Assembly: GCA_000827265.1 (NCBI GenBank)
Contig: KN834773.1
Span: 672,541 to 736,540 of the forward strand
Origin: Collybiopsis luxurians FD-317 M1
Lineage: Eukaryota; Basidiomycota; Agaricomycetes; Agaricales; Omphalotaceae
Direction of reading: 5' to 3'
DNA: 64,000 nucleotides
Under the pieces are notes generated by a model. The model was not told the origin of the DNA and searched no databases. It was given only the letters and a program-made list of their open reading frames with translations. How positions within the stretch are numbered: the first letter of the stretch is position 1; each line of letters opens with the position of its first letter. Shown in pieces: positions 32,985 through 46,000 of this stretch. The translations under genes were made by a program, and so were the position numbers.

Positions 32985-34693
32985 TACAGACATTCTGAGC
33001 ACTGAAAGCATATTTACTTACCTCCTTCGGAGTACATTCAATGCTGACTTTGCTTCAAGAGATATTACTCTGGCTTCCTGATATTGATCTTGCATGTAAG
33101 AACTCTCACCCATCTCTTGAAGACACTGTGCAACACCAAGTTGATCCCCAGCTATTTCAGCTACCATCTTTCCCTTTAGAAGTATTTCCTTAGCGTCTAG
33201 GAATTTTTTTTCCCATGTTAAAACATTGCCTAACCTGTGAAAACATTTTATTTTGAATCTGATTTTTATCTTTTTGGGAAAATTGAATTCCTCACACTAA
33301 ATTTCAATGAGAGTTGAATCTTCTCTATTTCAGCCTTTGCTTCTCCAAAGCAGCCTATCCATATTAGCATATCCACTTTTTGAAATCTTAGTTCTATACA
33401 TTTATTCTGCTTCCCAGCCCATTTTTGTTCTAGAGCTATGTCAATCAATAACCAGGTTATGGGAAAGAATTTTCTGTATCTACAGATTGAATGACATGCA
33501 TTGAGATATGATTCATTAACTTTCCTCTGAATTTGAGTCCCAATTTACAAAATTTACAGTGTGCAACTCCAAGATAGCCTGACCCCTGCCTGCAAGTTGT
33601 TCACAGTCACTTAGTAGCTCCATACAGTATCTTTCCATCTGATGTAGATCTTCTTTCTGTACTGGGTATTTCATCTGTATATATTCCTGAACAGGTGAAA
33701 GCATTTTTAGTGCTCCAGTTTCTTGATAAATCAAACTAAAATCAAGAAGTTGAATAACTGATGCCTTTACAGTTGTCTTAAATGGTGAGAACAGCCTATC
33801 CAACTACTCCTGCCACATTGGCGCTCCATTTGGGAGATATGATAAGATTGGTAGCAACCTTATGCATTCTGCACTCCGATTTTCAAGTGTTTGAAGTGAC
33901 GAATCAATTGAAACAGCGACACTGGTCAACTTGCTCTCCTTTTCTCCATTCTTAAGCACATGATTCTTCCACTCTTTGACCAAAAAAATTCAAGGACAGG
34001 CTTTTTCTCCTGAGCTGGGCAATCAGAAGGATTGCAAGTGGCATGCAGTTTAGCTGCATTAAGATCCAGTCTAATAATTCAATATTTTCTTCTGGCAAAT
34101 TGGAAATCAACAGAAAGGCCTGTCTGGCTTGATCCAACTTCAATGGAGGTAACCCTGATTCTCTGCCTAATTTGATCCACACCTTGGTTCCTGGAGCATC
34201 TGCTGCCCTCATGATCAAGATGACAGACACCTTCCTTTGGTCCATTATAAAATCAACCAAATTTTGAACAGCACTTTGATCACCAGCCAAATTCCAAGGT
34301 GTTTCAAAGTTATCCAGAACTAGCAAAATAGGCCTTTGACAAAATTTAAAATATGTCTCCAACATTTCATATCCAGTTTTTCCCTCTGAGATTGATAACT
34401 GCATTGTTTGGATGAATATCTGAATGATACTTGGCCCATCTGTACACAGGCACAAAATAAATTTCCTCCTGGAATTTCTCCTTGACTTGCTCATTCTTAA
34501 TAATATGCAAAGCCAAAGTGGTCTTTCCCATTCCACTAGCTCCCAAGATAGCTGAGTGGGCTGGATCATTACAGCACAGTTTGTGAACAGCTTCCCAAAG
34601 TAATTTATCCCTTCCAGTGAAGACACTGGGGCAGTTGGAGTTTGCATTCACTGTTTTGATATTCAAATTATTCACAAGTAGTTGAAAGCTCAC
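32985..34693 (-). pseudogene. Decayed STAND ATPase with TPR C-terminus
   Basis: Reading on the minus strand from 34693: CPSVFTGRDKLL, a Walker A GASGMGKTTLALHI, FVPVYR, then in another frame EGKTGYEMLETYF, Walker B-like PILLVLDNFETPW, ILIMRAADAPGTKVW and CMPLAILLIAQL, then LKMLSPVQEYI and TPR-like exons (EKKFLDAKEILLKGKMVAEI; QYQEARVISLEAKSAL). The order matches basidiomycete STAND NTPases of NB-ARC/NACHT type followed by TPRs. Three lesions are visible: a frameshift near 34435 (between FVPVYR and the next block), a second at the T-run near 33985, and a TAG where the family continues (near 33810, after APMWQE). Normal relatives run 700-1,000 residues. It lies convergent to the TPR-CHAT gene and is CpG-poor. 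Confidence 0.75.
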
Positions 34694-34930
34694 TCACATG
34701 TGATTATAGGATTCTGGATTATTGGTGTCCCACTGCTTGCATTATAAATAAACTGGCCGCCGTGGATGGAAAAGCCTTGAGCTTGATTGAACATTAGGGT
34801 AATGATGGAAGTTCGGGTTCAAGATGCAATTGTCATGCTGTAACAGTTGTCCGTTGCATATCATGACTCAGGTTTGATCGACCACTGCCTTGGTTCTCAC
34901 CAGATTTACAGGAATCATGCTGTGTCGAAC

Positions 34931-35260
34931 ACTTGTCCGATAATCCGAGCCCAAAAGCCATGGTTTAGGTATGCATGTACTCTGTCGTACTGCTTTATAG
35001 GCCGTACGATAGCAGCACGTATGGCAGTATGGCTTGACTCGGCCCTTAGAAAATGGAACAGGCCCGAGTCAAGCATTGGTGTAGTATGCTCGTTCCCAAA
35101 CTCTACATGATTTACTCCGATTAAAATTACATAGAGGACTCGTTTGTGTTCCATTTGATAGCCCGGGTCAAGCCGTACTGCCAAACAAAATCTATGTAAA
35201 GCAGTACACATACTGCCATGATGGCTATTCCGCTCTGTGGCGCATGCATGATCGGACTGC
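34931..35260. mobile_element. Inverted-repeat element, about 330 nt
   Basis: The left arm (GTCCGATAAT...GCAGTATGGCTTGAC.CGG) and the right arm read in reverse complement (GTCCGATCAT...GCAGTACGGCTTGACCCGG) match imperfectly over about 100 nt, continuing into AAATGGAACA. No coding capacity. I could not find a clear target duplication, so the superfamily is open. It is probably a degraded MITE. Confidence 0.5.
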
Positions 35261-35980
35261 ACCCCGCGAGCTTATAGTAAGTCGGAATAAATCAGAGAGA
35301 GTGAGACCCAATTTTTACCGCCGCAGGCCAAGTTGTAGTAGCCTGACCGGTAGAAGGGAATTTTAAATGTAACGTACTAGAATAAATGTTGCTATTTTGT
35401 TGCATTGTATGTAAGAAAGTCAGAATAAACCAAGAGGTCGAATTTAGATATCTCGATTTGACAAGCGCAAGTACAAGACATTCCAAACGAGTTCTGCTAC
35501 CAGTTGAAAGCTTTCGGGCTACAGGTCTCGACAAAGCATGAGGTTCAAGCATGGCTTCGTTTTAACCGCTCCGTTAGAAGCGCAGCTCCGGTCGTATGCC
35601 ATTCGACGTCGCAAGTATAAAGATTTGAATAGGTTTGTGAACACTTATACATTCTTTTTCCGTTCATATCTAATCTCCTGGGCTGAATTGTCGAATCACA
35701 ACAAGCATCTGGAATTTTGAACTCAATGAATCGAGAAAGGAAACCGTTTAGATATTGGAAGTATTACGAGATAATACCAGAAAATTTATTCAAATCGGCG
35801 GATTTACGCGTATCTGAACGCGTTTTGCTACGAGCGCTTAATTGAATACATTCTTTCCTTTCAACGTCCATCAAACCAAAATGCTGCGCAAGACTTTATA
35901 GGCCCCCCTTCCCTCCGTTCTCTCCTTCCTCCTTCCCAATCGTTGTAATCTGTACACTATCGCACCCAGGTCCTCTGAAA
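35261..35980. other. Intergenic and promoter of the SUMO-motif protein gene
   Basis: 720 nt without a supported gene. CpG content rises across it. The last 60 nt are a C/T-rich leader (CCTTCCCTCCGTTCTCTCC), common before basidiomycete start codons. Confidence 0.45.
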
Positions 35981-38900
35981 ATGCCCAAACCGCTCAAAGC
36001 CCCCAAGTTCAAATCAAAGGTATGCGACAGGCAAGTTGCTGAACGAACGTTGTCAATGATGATCATGATTCAGGAATACAAGAATACAGGCTTCACGAAA
36101 TATGTAGTCGTCACAAATCCATGGCTGAGGCCCAGCAGATCGCAACATTTTGCGGATGGCATGAATGAGTGGTTCAAGGTAATGATGGGAAACTCTGACT
36201 CGTCGACGCCGGTGCACAGCGTGTATCTTCAGACCAACAAGGTGCGTTCATCGGGGTATAGTGATGACAAGTCCTTTCTAATGATTTGAAATTTAGGATT
36301 ACATTATTGTCGAACTAGACGGTTCCGTGAACCTGGATGAGATCCTCGGTGCCCATCATACCGAAGAGTTTTTCCAAAACCCAGCTCCAAATCGTTCTCA
36401 TTCCACGTCGGAGATATTCGAGTATAATTTTACGCGTTTTGGAGATCCGAATACGATACTTAGTGCGTTTCCATTCCCTCCCGTCCCGGTCGTCGAATAT
36501 TGACGCGTGTGTTCTCTTTCGCTTGATCAGAATGGGACTTTGTTATGCCGAGCACTTCCACTCCCGCTGGCCCCTCCGAACTCGCGATCAAGAAAGATTA
36601 TCCACCACCACAAGAACCGCATTCTGTGAACCCGCCCGCGATGGCGTGTGGTATTTCGTCGGAGGTGAAAGAGGCTATTGCGGGTGCGTGTTTGTTCCCC
36701 TGTATACTTGATCTATTCATGGTAATCTGACTTGTTATGTATTGTATATACAGCGCGTCGAGAATCATATGAACGGTCGTTGGGCAAGGGCAAGAGTTCT
36801 ATTGCATTCGGCTCGAAGGAAGGTTCTCCTGCGTCAACAAAGGCACCAATCCCTTCCTCTTCTACCACTTCTTCCGCCCCCTCTTCTTCGAAACCAACAC
36901 CTATACCTCATCCTGCGCCACCTCCACCTGCTCCTCATCGAGCTCCTGATCCTGCGTCTGCTTCCAGGGCGGGACCTTCAAGACCTCCGTATCCGTCCTC
37001 CCAGACCCGAGGGCCTCGTGTGAAAGAAGAAAAAGACCACCGACGCGAAGCAAATCGTCAGCCTGACGGGAACGGTTTCGTACCGTATGCGCCTTCGGCT
37101 ATGTTTGCTGCCATGCGTGATAGGCGGGAGCGGGAGCGTGAACTGGAACGGGAACGTGGACATGGACACGGGCGAGATACGCAAAGCGACCGGAAATGGG
37201 ATAACTCATCTAGTGAACGACGTGTCGGGTATGTCAATGTCAGCCATAATGAGAATGTGGACGTTAAGTCGCGATTGGCTGGCCTCGACGACGCAGACGC
37301 CGATGTGAAACCTCGATTATTTGACGTAGGGGATATAGATCTCGATGTTAAACCTCGACTATCTGAGCTGGAGGGTCGTAGTGCGTCTCGCTCTGATGCA
37401 ACTTGGTATCATCAGCGCCAGCACCTCGACCATGACCGAGAACCTCACCGCCCTCGAAAGGCGGAGTCGTCGACCGGTTCTGGTTCTGGTTCGGGTTCGG
37501 GTTCTTCCTCTGCGCAGAAGCAAGCTCCAAATTGGCTTTCGATCGTGGACCCCACGAGCAGCGTCAACTCGGGTTATGAAGAGCCGGAATGGCTGAGGGC
37601 GTTTGAGGCTCCCAGGAGGGATGTGGGCCTTCAAGATCGAGACCGAGAGTGGCAACGCGAACGGGACGAAGATCGGGGGAGGAAGCGTCGACTTTCACCT
37701 TCAAGTTCTTCGAGTTCTGCCCATCCGCATCCGCATTCAAACTCCCAGGTCCAGTCGCCGTCACCATCGCAGGTGAAGGGTAAGGGGAAGGAGAAGATAG
37801 ACCACGATCCGTTTGAACGAGGTAAATCTCATACCTATAAATATTATTCCGACTTCTCTGTCCGTCTTCATGTACTGACTTTTGGACCTACAGAAATGGA
37901 AGATTCGAAACAGCTGCAGGCGCAAGCGCACACAGGCACTCGTAATTACATTGATCTTCAGTCGAACGGTGCGAATCATACTGGAAGTTCCGCCCTTAAA
38001 CGACACCCGCAGGTCGAGCGAGAGGTTAAGCGAGAGGTCAAAGTCGAGGAAGGGGTCACTGGTGTTGACACTCGAGGAGGGAGAGAAGTCAGCGTTGGGT
38101 TGAGCAACACCAGCAATGGTGGTATAGTCGTCAAAGAGGAACCCGGGAACGTATATCATGCTGATTCTGGTCATCCCCGTCGACCTTCTATGGGTTTCGA
38201 CTTACGCATGCGCGGAACTGAACCTGAACCTAAACTCGAGCCCGATGAACATCAACGTAAATCTCCCTTGTCCAGGAATGCTGTCAGCGTCAAGTCAGAA
38301 GAGGACCACCAGCATTCGGATCGGCAACGTCTACAAACCCCCAGGCTTTCATCTGGCTATTCGTCTGCTAGTGCGGGCTCTTTGCCAGTTCGAGTCAAAG
38401 AAGAGACCAGAGATGGGTATCATTCTGTCAAGAGGGAAGATCCTGAATCTAATGCTGCTTCTGGTACGTAACTGCCCACTTAGAAGGTTTTATGCGAACA
38501 ACTGATTCAAACGGCTCTCTTGCTCTTTTTACATTCCCTCTCTTTACAGACTGCCACCTCCGCCTCTCAGGAAATGCTGCAGAACAAGTTCGCTCCCGCT
38601 TGTCCGAGGCCCCAGTCAAACGAGAGCATGACCCACCGGTTCGCATTGGTTCGGATTTCACGTATGGATTATCACACCTTATGAGTGGTTCCTTTGTGAA
38701 AGAGGAAGATGGGGGGACAAACAGAGGTACATCTAGTGGTAGAATTGGAGGTCTTATGGGTGAGTTCTTCGATGTGTTTTGTTCTAAAGCTATGTTCTAA
38801 TTCTTTCTTTTTTCCTTCTCTCCAGAATTGAATGGTTCGGGGGGTCGTCGACTCGAACGTGCAGCGAAACGTGAGCGTGACGACGGCAAGGGTATGGGTC

Positions 38901-39116
38901 ATTCTTTGGTCTAGATTGATAGCCTCCTAAACTTCCATTTAGATTCATTCGGTTCTTTGGCTCGTACAGATGGCCAAAGGTTGGGAAATCGTGATTTAGC
39001 TCAATATGGAGGTATGTTGATATTGCCTTGATAAACGGCACATAGGTTCACGTAGCTGACCCAACTCCACTTTTTTTTTAGGATCTATCAAGCGGTTGAA
39101 GGCGGAACATGTGTAG
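35981..39116 (+). CDS. Large disordered protein with about ten SUMO-consensus (psi-K-x-E) motifs
   Basis: About nine or ten exons, roughly 870-890 residues. A compact N-terminal domain of about 130 residues (TGFTKYVVVTNPWLRP; FADGMNEWFKVM; DYIIVELDGSVNLDEIL; EIFEYNFTRFGD; KWDFVMPS) is not one I recognise. The rest is Ser/Pro/Arg/Glu-rich and disordered. It is dotted with consensus sumoylation sites: VKEE (three or four times), VKRE (three times), VKVE, VKSE and, four residues before the stop, LKAE. The repeated pair DVKPRL also occurs three times. The start ATG at 35981 opens MPKPLKAPKFKSK, and the first intron (54 nt) is in frame and stop-free. The 72-nt segment at about 37821-37891 is probably an intron as well. 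The basic residues and motif array suggest a nuclear regulator or scaffold; this is inference. Confidence 0.75.
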
Positions 39117-39502
39117 GTGGCAACTCGCCAGTGGTCTGTATGTATCTGAAGTCGGAATATCGGTTGTATTTTTACTCTACGATGCTGTATTTCTTGGAAC
39201 GTGACACATTTTTTTTGGTCTCGCTGCGGCCCGGATCGTTCTCTCCTCGCTTCCAAGATTTCCGCATTTCGGTCATCCGTAGCTTCCTTGAGGCTTCTTT
39301 GATTTTGAACCTCTGCCGATGGAGAGAAACGGTCAGGAGTTCAGCATCCGGGTTGGTCCATGATGGCTCTTTCGGTCACCTGGGAAGCCCAGCTGATTAA
39401 ACCTCGTAACTGTCATAACTGGCGGATGGGGTGGTAGTATGTATATGAACAGAGTAATGACGATTATCAGGCCCCCCCTTGACGCAAAAGAGACTGAAGA
39501 CG
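39117..39502. other. Intergenic
   Basis: 386 nt between the SUMO-motif protein gene and the fucosidase gene, presumably terminator and promoter. I see no TATA box or gene. Confidence 0.45.
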
Positions 39503-42500
39503 ATGCATCAAAGTAGGGTTGCTGTATTGCTGCCTCTACTCCTCAGCGTATTCGTTTCGGCTGCCAATGAACTACCCCGATTTCCTTTCACACTTTTCCC
39601 GATAAAAGCCTTGTTCGATAATCAAGCTGCATCGGTCAATGGGTCTACGGCAGATTTTGACGGTGCTGGGAATAGCTTTGACGGTCAATTCTTACCTACC
39701 GGGTCTTTCTCGTATGATGGGATAACTGTATGTGTACCCAAGATTCATCAGTAGTTTTCACTCTTAATTGTACTGCAGTATGATCTCCCTGCGTCTTGGG
39801 GCACGGGAGATGATAATATGATCATGAACGGCCAAACTCTGACTTTACCGGAGAGTACATTCGTACACGAGCTGCATACTTTGTACTCCGGGGATTCTAA
39901 TGAAGGTAGGGATGGACGGCTTCCCCGAGCCTAGCAGATACGCAGGATTGACTCGCTATCAGACGCAGCTGTCACCGTAGAAGACCTTACATTGAACTTT
40001 GCTGACGGCTCAACGCAAGCTGTAACAAGTGAGTAATCGACCAGGTCAATTTCTGAGACTGCTCGTTCAAACAAATTTGATAGTGGAAGCGAGTAATTGG
40101 TGGGGATGGCCGCTTTTGGTACCTGGTGTCATCCAGACGTAAGCCCTGCTCAAGCCGTTGCACGAGATCTTTTTCTTACAGTCAAATATAGGCCGTACAG
40201 TCTGGAGAAAAATGGAACCGAGAAAAACTTGAATCAGACCTTCATTTTCCAGTGGTCGACGGCCATCCCTTCAGAAAAACAACTTACGAGCATCACCTTA
40301 CCGAAGGCGGGGTCTCATAGGGTCCATGTATTCTCTATGGCCTTTTCCCCCACTATCGACGCCACCAGTAGCGGTCCCGCTCTCGTAGTCCGAAGAACAA
40401 AATTTAGTTCGAGATGGGAGATGGTAAATAACACGCGTGCTCAAGCAGTTCAGGTTACCGTTGCAAATCTACTGCCTACGTCTTCCCTTTCAGCCAATAC
40501 GTCAGTTAACTCCAGACATACGATTGAAATAACTGGGCCTGGTATTACGACCCTGGCTCCAGGCGTTTTCAATAGGCTCGTTCCGGGAGATCAAGCTCGA
40601 GCGGACGTGCTCATCAAAGGGAGCTCAACGGGTGAAAACGCAACGATTATCATCAAGAATTCCGCGGGAGAGGTTGTCGGTCAGTCTTCTGGATGGCCTG
40701 CTACTGCTTTGGTGGAAAGGTATACGGCGGATGCGACTTCCTTGGGTGCTCACGAAACTCCCACCTGGGTTTGTCTACATACTTTGACCCCTGCGACCCA
40801 TGCTTATCCCTTGCTAGTGGAATAAGGCGAAGTTTGGTATTTTGTAAGTGTAGACCTGCTATCCGACGAGTGAGCTAGATAGACAGTATTTCAGTATCCA
40901 CTGGGGAGTATACAGCTATCCAGCATGGGTAAGTTATATCTCGAATAAGTTTGCGTCGCATTGACATCATGTTTAGGCTCCTCCAAGCGAATATGCCGAG
41001 TGGTATGAGTAAGTATCACGGAAGTTTACAAAGCGAGCACAGCTAACATGCATATATAAAGCTACTATCTTCATAATCCACCAAACTCTGGCAGCCCGAC
41101 ATGGGTTCATCACCTTGAGACCTATGGTCCAGTAAGTTATATTTATATTCACGGAATAAAATATAGCCATATAATGGGAAATAGAATGTTCTTTATGATG
41201 ACTTTATCGCCAACTTCACAGCTTCAAAGTTCAATGCAAGTGAATGGCTCGATGTCTTCGACCGAGCCGGAGCAAGATATTTCGTTCAAGTAACCGTAAG
41301 TTCGTGCTCTGCTTTATCCTTCGCTCTTGAGTAATGATACCTTCCAAGAAACACCATGATGGCTTCGCTCTATTTGATACTGGCAACACAACCCACAGGT
41401 CATCTGTAAATTTCGGACCGAAGCGTAATTTGCTAAAGGAACTGTTTGACACGGCGGCGGCTGAGAAACCGCACATTCACCGCGGGACCTACTACTCTCT
41501 TCCAGAATGGTTTAATCCAGACTATGCAAAGTACGGATTCAGTCAATGGCCTGGAGGCCTTGCCCGAAATGCTTTCAATACTACGCCAGAGTTTGAACCT
41601 TATACTGGGCACGTTAATATTAGCGATTATCTCGAAGATCTGCAGCTACCTCAAATGCTCACCCTGGCCACTGAATATAACACTGAAATCATGGTGAGAT
41701 TTCACATCTTAGGCTGAGGCGCAGGTGCATCTAAATATACCCATAGTGGTGCGATATCGGAGGTCCCAACAAGACCCTGGAATTTGCAGCCGAGTTCTAT
41801 AATAACGCTCTGTCGAAAGGTTACCAAGTGACCCTCAATAATCGTGAGCTATTAACTTCCTGCTGCTTCAACTTGGCACTGACCAAATATGAATCAAGGC
41901 TGCGGAGCTGTCCCCGACTTCACTACCCCGGAATATGCAACCTTTAATTCAATTCAAACTGGCAGCTGGGAGTCTAGCGAAGGAATGGATCCTTTCAGTT
42001 ACGGATTAAACTCAGCCACGAATGCAAGCGAGTACAAGAATGGAACAACAATTATCCAGACGCTGGTGGACATTGTATCTAAAAATGGAAATTTGTGGGC
42101 AATCTACTATCACCATTGGGAATCGAAATTGACTTTCCATTCAGCCTTCTTGATATAGGCCCCAACGCAGAAGGGGAGATCATTGCTCCAATGACAGAAA
42201 ACCTCCTGGCCGCCGGATCGTGGCTCGACTTTGCTGGAGAGTGTGTATACGATACGGTACGTATGACACCGCTTATCATCAGTTGAAGCCACAGAGGGCG
42301 CCTAACAACCATATCAGGAATTCTGGTTCCAAACGTCTCAAGATCCAAATCCACCCAGCGGTCTTGCACCTGCTCGGTTCACAACGACACCTGATACTTT
42401 CTGCATTGTTGCATTTGACGAACCTACCAATGGCCAACTGGTCATCCACAAACGTCTTCCCCTTCTGCCAGGAGATGACATAGTTTTGTTAACTCCGAAT

Positions 42501-42629
42501 GGAAACCAAACACCTCTTGCATGGTCGACAGATTCATCGGGCAACCTGATCGTCAATGTCTCTTCTGCCGAGTTATCGCAAGTGCAGTTTGCCTGGCCTT
42601 TTAGGGCCACCTATAGACTCAGTAATTAA
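39503..42629 (+). CDS. Secreted alpha-L-fucosidase, GH29
   Basis: About a dozen exons. The ATG at 39503 opens MHQSRVAVLLPLLLSVFVSA, a signal peptide with likely cleavage before ANELP. An N-terminal beta-rich domain (about 300 residues, many NxT/NxS sites) precedes the catalytic barrel, recognised by KFGIFIHWGVYSYPAWAP, EYAEWYNYYL, ARYFVQVTKHHDGFALF and MWCDIGG, whose Asp is the expected nucleophile. It continues with NNR, NGNLLSPLG, DIGPNAEGEI and a C-terminal beta domain ending WPFRATYRLSN. GH29 enzymes release terminal alpha-L-fucose by retaining hydrolysis. The long N-terminal domain is unlike the short bacterial enzymes but is common in fungal members. Its likely job is extracellular breakdown of fucosylated plant or fungal glycans. 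The gene is convergent with the RA/PH gene. Confidence 0.88.
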
Positions 42630-43081
42630 TAAGATGAACAGCAGAGGCTCCGTAACCGTAGTAAATATATAGCGAATTCGAAACCCACTTGTATCTATGT
42701 TGAGAAGCCGGCGACGGCCCAAGTCGAAGTAAGCACTTTAGAACCGGGATCAAGGATTGTGCTTTCCAGTCAGACTCCAGACTCTAGCGGTGAATCAGTG
42801 TCGTACTCTATTCATGGCCGTATGCCGCTGGTAGAGGTTCTTGATCTAGTCAAAGTTATTCCTATCCTAAAGAGCTTTTTTTCATCCCATCTCATTGCAG
42901 TGTGGAGTTCAAGGGTGATCAAGCAAAGATTAAAGCAAATTGGAATTATAGCAAATGAGTGCATGAGAAATATGCGAGTAAATACAGTAAGCAATTCCAG
43001 AACACGTAGAGCAATCTCGTACATACAACAAATGAAGAAAGAAAAAATGTAAACAATAAGTTAAGAATGATATTCAGTAGC
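42630..43081. other. Convergent 3' flanks
   Basis: 452 nt between the fucosidase stop and the RA/PH-protein stop. AT-rich toward the right. A short frame (42759-43052) overlaps it but has no motif. Confidence 0.45.
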
Positions 43082-46000
43082 TTATCGTGCATCCACAAAA
43101 TCCAAGGTCGACTCCAAACCTTGCAGCAGTTTCTCGGCCTTTTCTCTTACCAGACTCTTCTTCTTCACTGGAGGGCTCTTGTTCCTTATACTCGCATTCG
43201 AATGAGAGGCAGCACCCTCCTCACCAGAAAACAAACTTTGACCCGATCTCATACGACGGATTCGGCCTTTGGAACCAAGGTTGGGACTTGTGGGAGGCGG
43301 ACTAACCGTGCCTGAAGTAGAAGCCTGGCGAGGATCCATAGAAAGCGATAATCTTGGCCTATGAGTCCACCCTTCTCCTGGAACTTCCTGCATAAGCTCG
43401 GGTGTACGTTCTCTCTCCTTCCCCTTCCTCGACTTTTCCTTCCCTTTACTCGGGTGCATATCACGGTCACGGTCGACCTCCTCCACACGCTTAACTTTCG
43501 CAATTTCTGGTTCCTTCTTCCGAAGCAAGCCAGGACCCTTTCCGAGCATACTAGATGAACGACTGACAGAGGACGAAGAGGCCGGGTTGATTGCCAATCC
43601 CGTTATGCTTGACCGTCTGGGCATAGTCGCGCGGATAGTGTGTTCAGATAGCTGCGGTTGCGGTTGCGATGTCTGTAAAACTATGGATCGCGCCAAAGAG
43701 ACACTAGCACCCCAGCGTTCCACAGGAGGCCATCCACTCGAGGTTGAGGCAGTGGCACTCGCACTCGGAACTACAGACGGGGATGATGAGCCATCCGAGC
43801 GAGCGACAGAAGATAAAGAGCTCAACGAGGGCATACTCGGTCTCCGCCCAGAGGTTAGACTGGAGTTGGTCGATTCGGTATCTCGAGCTGATGCCAAGGA
43901 ACCGGAACCGATCAGCCCTGTAGAGGCATAGTGCGACAGATGTGGGCCATCTCGAACCATACCACTGATTGGACGATGATGCATGCTGGAGCGGGAACTG
44001 ACGTGCTCGTGCTTATGATGAGTGATCTCTACACTGTGGCCAATCTGAGACAATGAAGGTGATGTTGCAGAGGATGGCGGATCAGACGGTGAGAGGCCGT
44101 AGCTGAGTCGACGTCCCTGTTTCTTGCCTAAACTTTCATTCGATGAAGGAGAAGTAAGCACCGCCGAAGGACCGCCAATATGACCTACGGGTGTCGCTGG
44201 TCTATGTGAAGTTGAAGACGCGTTACTAGTCTCTACAGAGGCGGTCGATCCCAACCCACGACTGTGAGAATACTCCGAGGCGATGAAGGAGCCTTGAATA
44301 GTCGAGGTAACAGGTGTACTCGGCACGGTGGGGACCGGGGAAGATGAAGTAACGATTGCAAATGGCTCCAACGCCTTTCTTTCCTGCTGGTATCGACGAT
44401 GATCATCTTGTTGTTGGTAGTCCCAGTAATCGAAGAGATCTGTCTCGCTTCCGAGACTTTCCGTCTCGAGCCGGTTTCGTTCACCTTGCACTCGCTGAAG
44501 TCTAGCTTGACGGTGAAGATCGGCCATCCACCCAAGCCATTCAGCATCACTGCTCTCTTCCCCGCTCTCGCTCGAGTCCTCATCAACGAAGCCTAATTTC
44601 AGTGAAGAGCGAGAATCTTCGCTAACGCCGGGAAGCGTAGACGTCAATGAATGCTCCGAGACGCTATTACCGGTGGAGGACGATACGGTTGATTGTTGAC
44701 TCGGTTCGTTGAGAGTTTTGCTAGAGTTACCCGAAAACGGTGCATTACCAGCAAGATCGAGCCCCATGGCGATGTTCTCCTGCTCCATAGTCATCTTCCT
44801 CCGTCTCCGCTTCTCTTTCCGTATGCTAGTAGCATCCTCAGTACTATCCCCGTCGCCGTTGAGTGAAAATCTATCCCCGGCAGCAGTATGAATACTAGGA
44901 CTTCTGATCATTTCCATCGGACCCAAGCTCAACCCAAACTCTCGCGAAAGCAGAGCAAGTCCAGGATTATCGCTCCACAAAAACTGGTCCATAGCCCTAG
45001 TAAGTTCGCCCATTCCAGCTCGCTGCGCCTTGGTGACAATTTCGAGACGCCACTCTGGATACGGAAGCGCCCCAAAAGTCGACAGAGACTTCTTTTGCCG
45101 AGAAGTTTGGATATGTTTAGGTCCAGATGGTCTGCGGCCGAGAAAAGCAGCACTCATGACCGGAGAAGTCTGCGAGCTGGAAGGAGCCGCACGCATGCGC
45201 TCATAGGTAGGAGAAGGTGGAAGACGATAGAGTTTAGAGTCCCGAGGAGGTACTACGGGTGTCTGAGTGCCAGCGGGAGTGTTGTTCGCACCACTTGAGG
45301 CAGGCTCCGAGACGTTTTCCGCTACCGTGTCCAGAGAGGGCGGTGATGAAGTACCTTGCCCAGCATTCGGAGATACGGGTCTTTCGACGACTGGTGTCGC
45401 AATTGGCGAGATTTCTTCAGCAATCGGCCGTCGGACCTGCTCCTGCCGCGCAGTATTCCATGACCATTGGTTGAGCGAAGTCGAAGGGGCAGACTGATTG
45501 GGGCTCGGGAAGGGCGTCGTGAAATTTGGCGTCGGTGCAGGAGCAGCAGGATATCCATCGTTTGACGGGCGATTTGGGATTTGAGGCTCAGGAAGAGATG
45601 ATAGGAAACTGGAATCCACTACATGCGGGGCGTATCGGTGGATGACGCGGAGGAAAGACTTGAATGCTACATCATAGGGAAATAATAGGATCAGGATTTG
45701 GCAATCGTAACATAAAACCGTCACACGAACCAAAATCATCACCGAGATCCAAAACAATCCATTCAGATTCAGGATCGGGCCTTTCTCGATTTCCCCCAGA
45801 ATGTCTCGACGAAAGTGTAGCTTTGCTCGCATTGATCTTTTGGCGGTCCTGCGTCGAAGCATTCTCACCTTGTTCAAATGAAGGACCATCAACGACGACA
45901 TAGCTGGTATCCGCCTCGACATTCTCCTCACCTTCCTTCTGCTCCCTCTTCCAACTATCCTCAGCCTTCCCTCCCCCTCCTTTCCGCTTCCGCCAATCTG

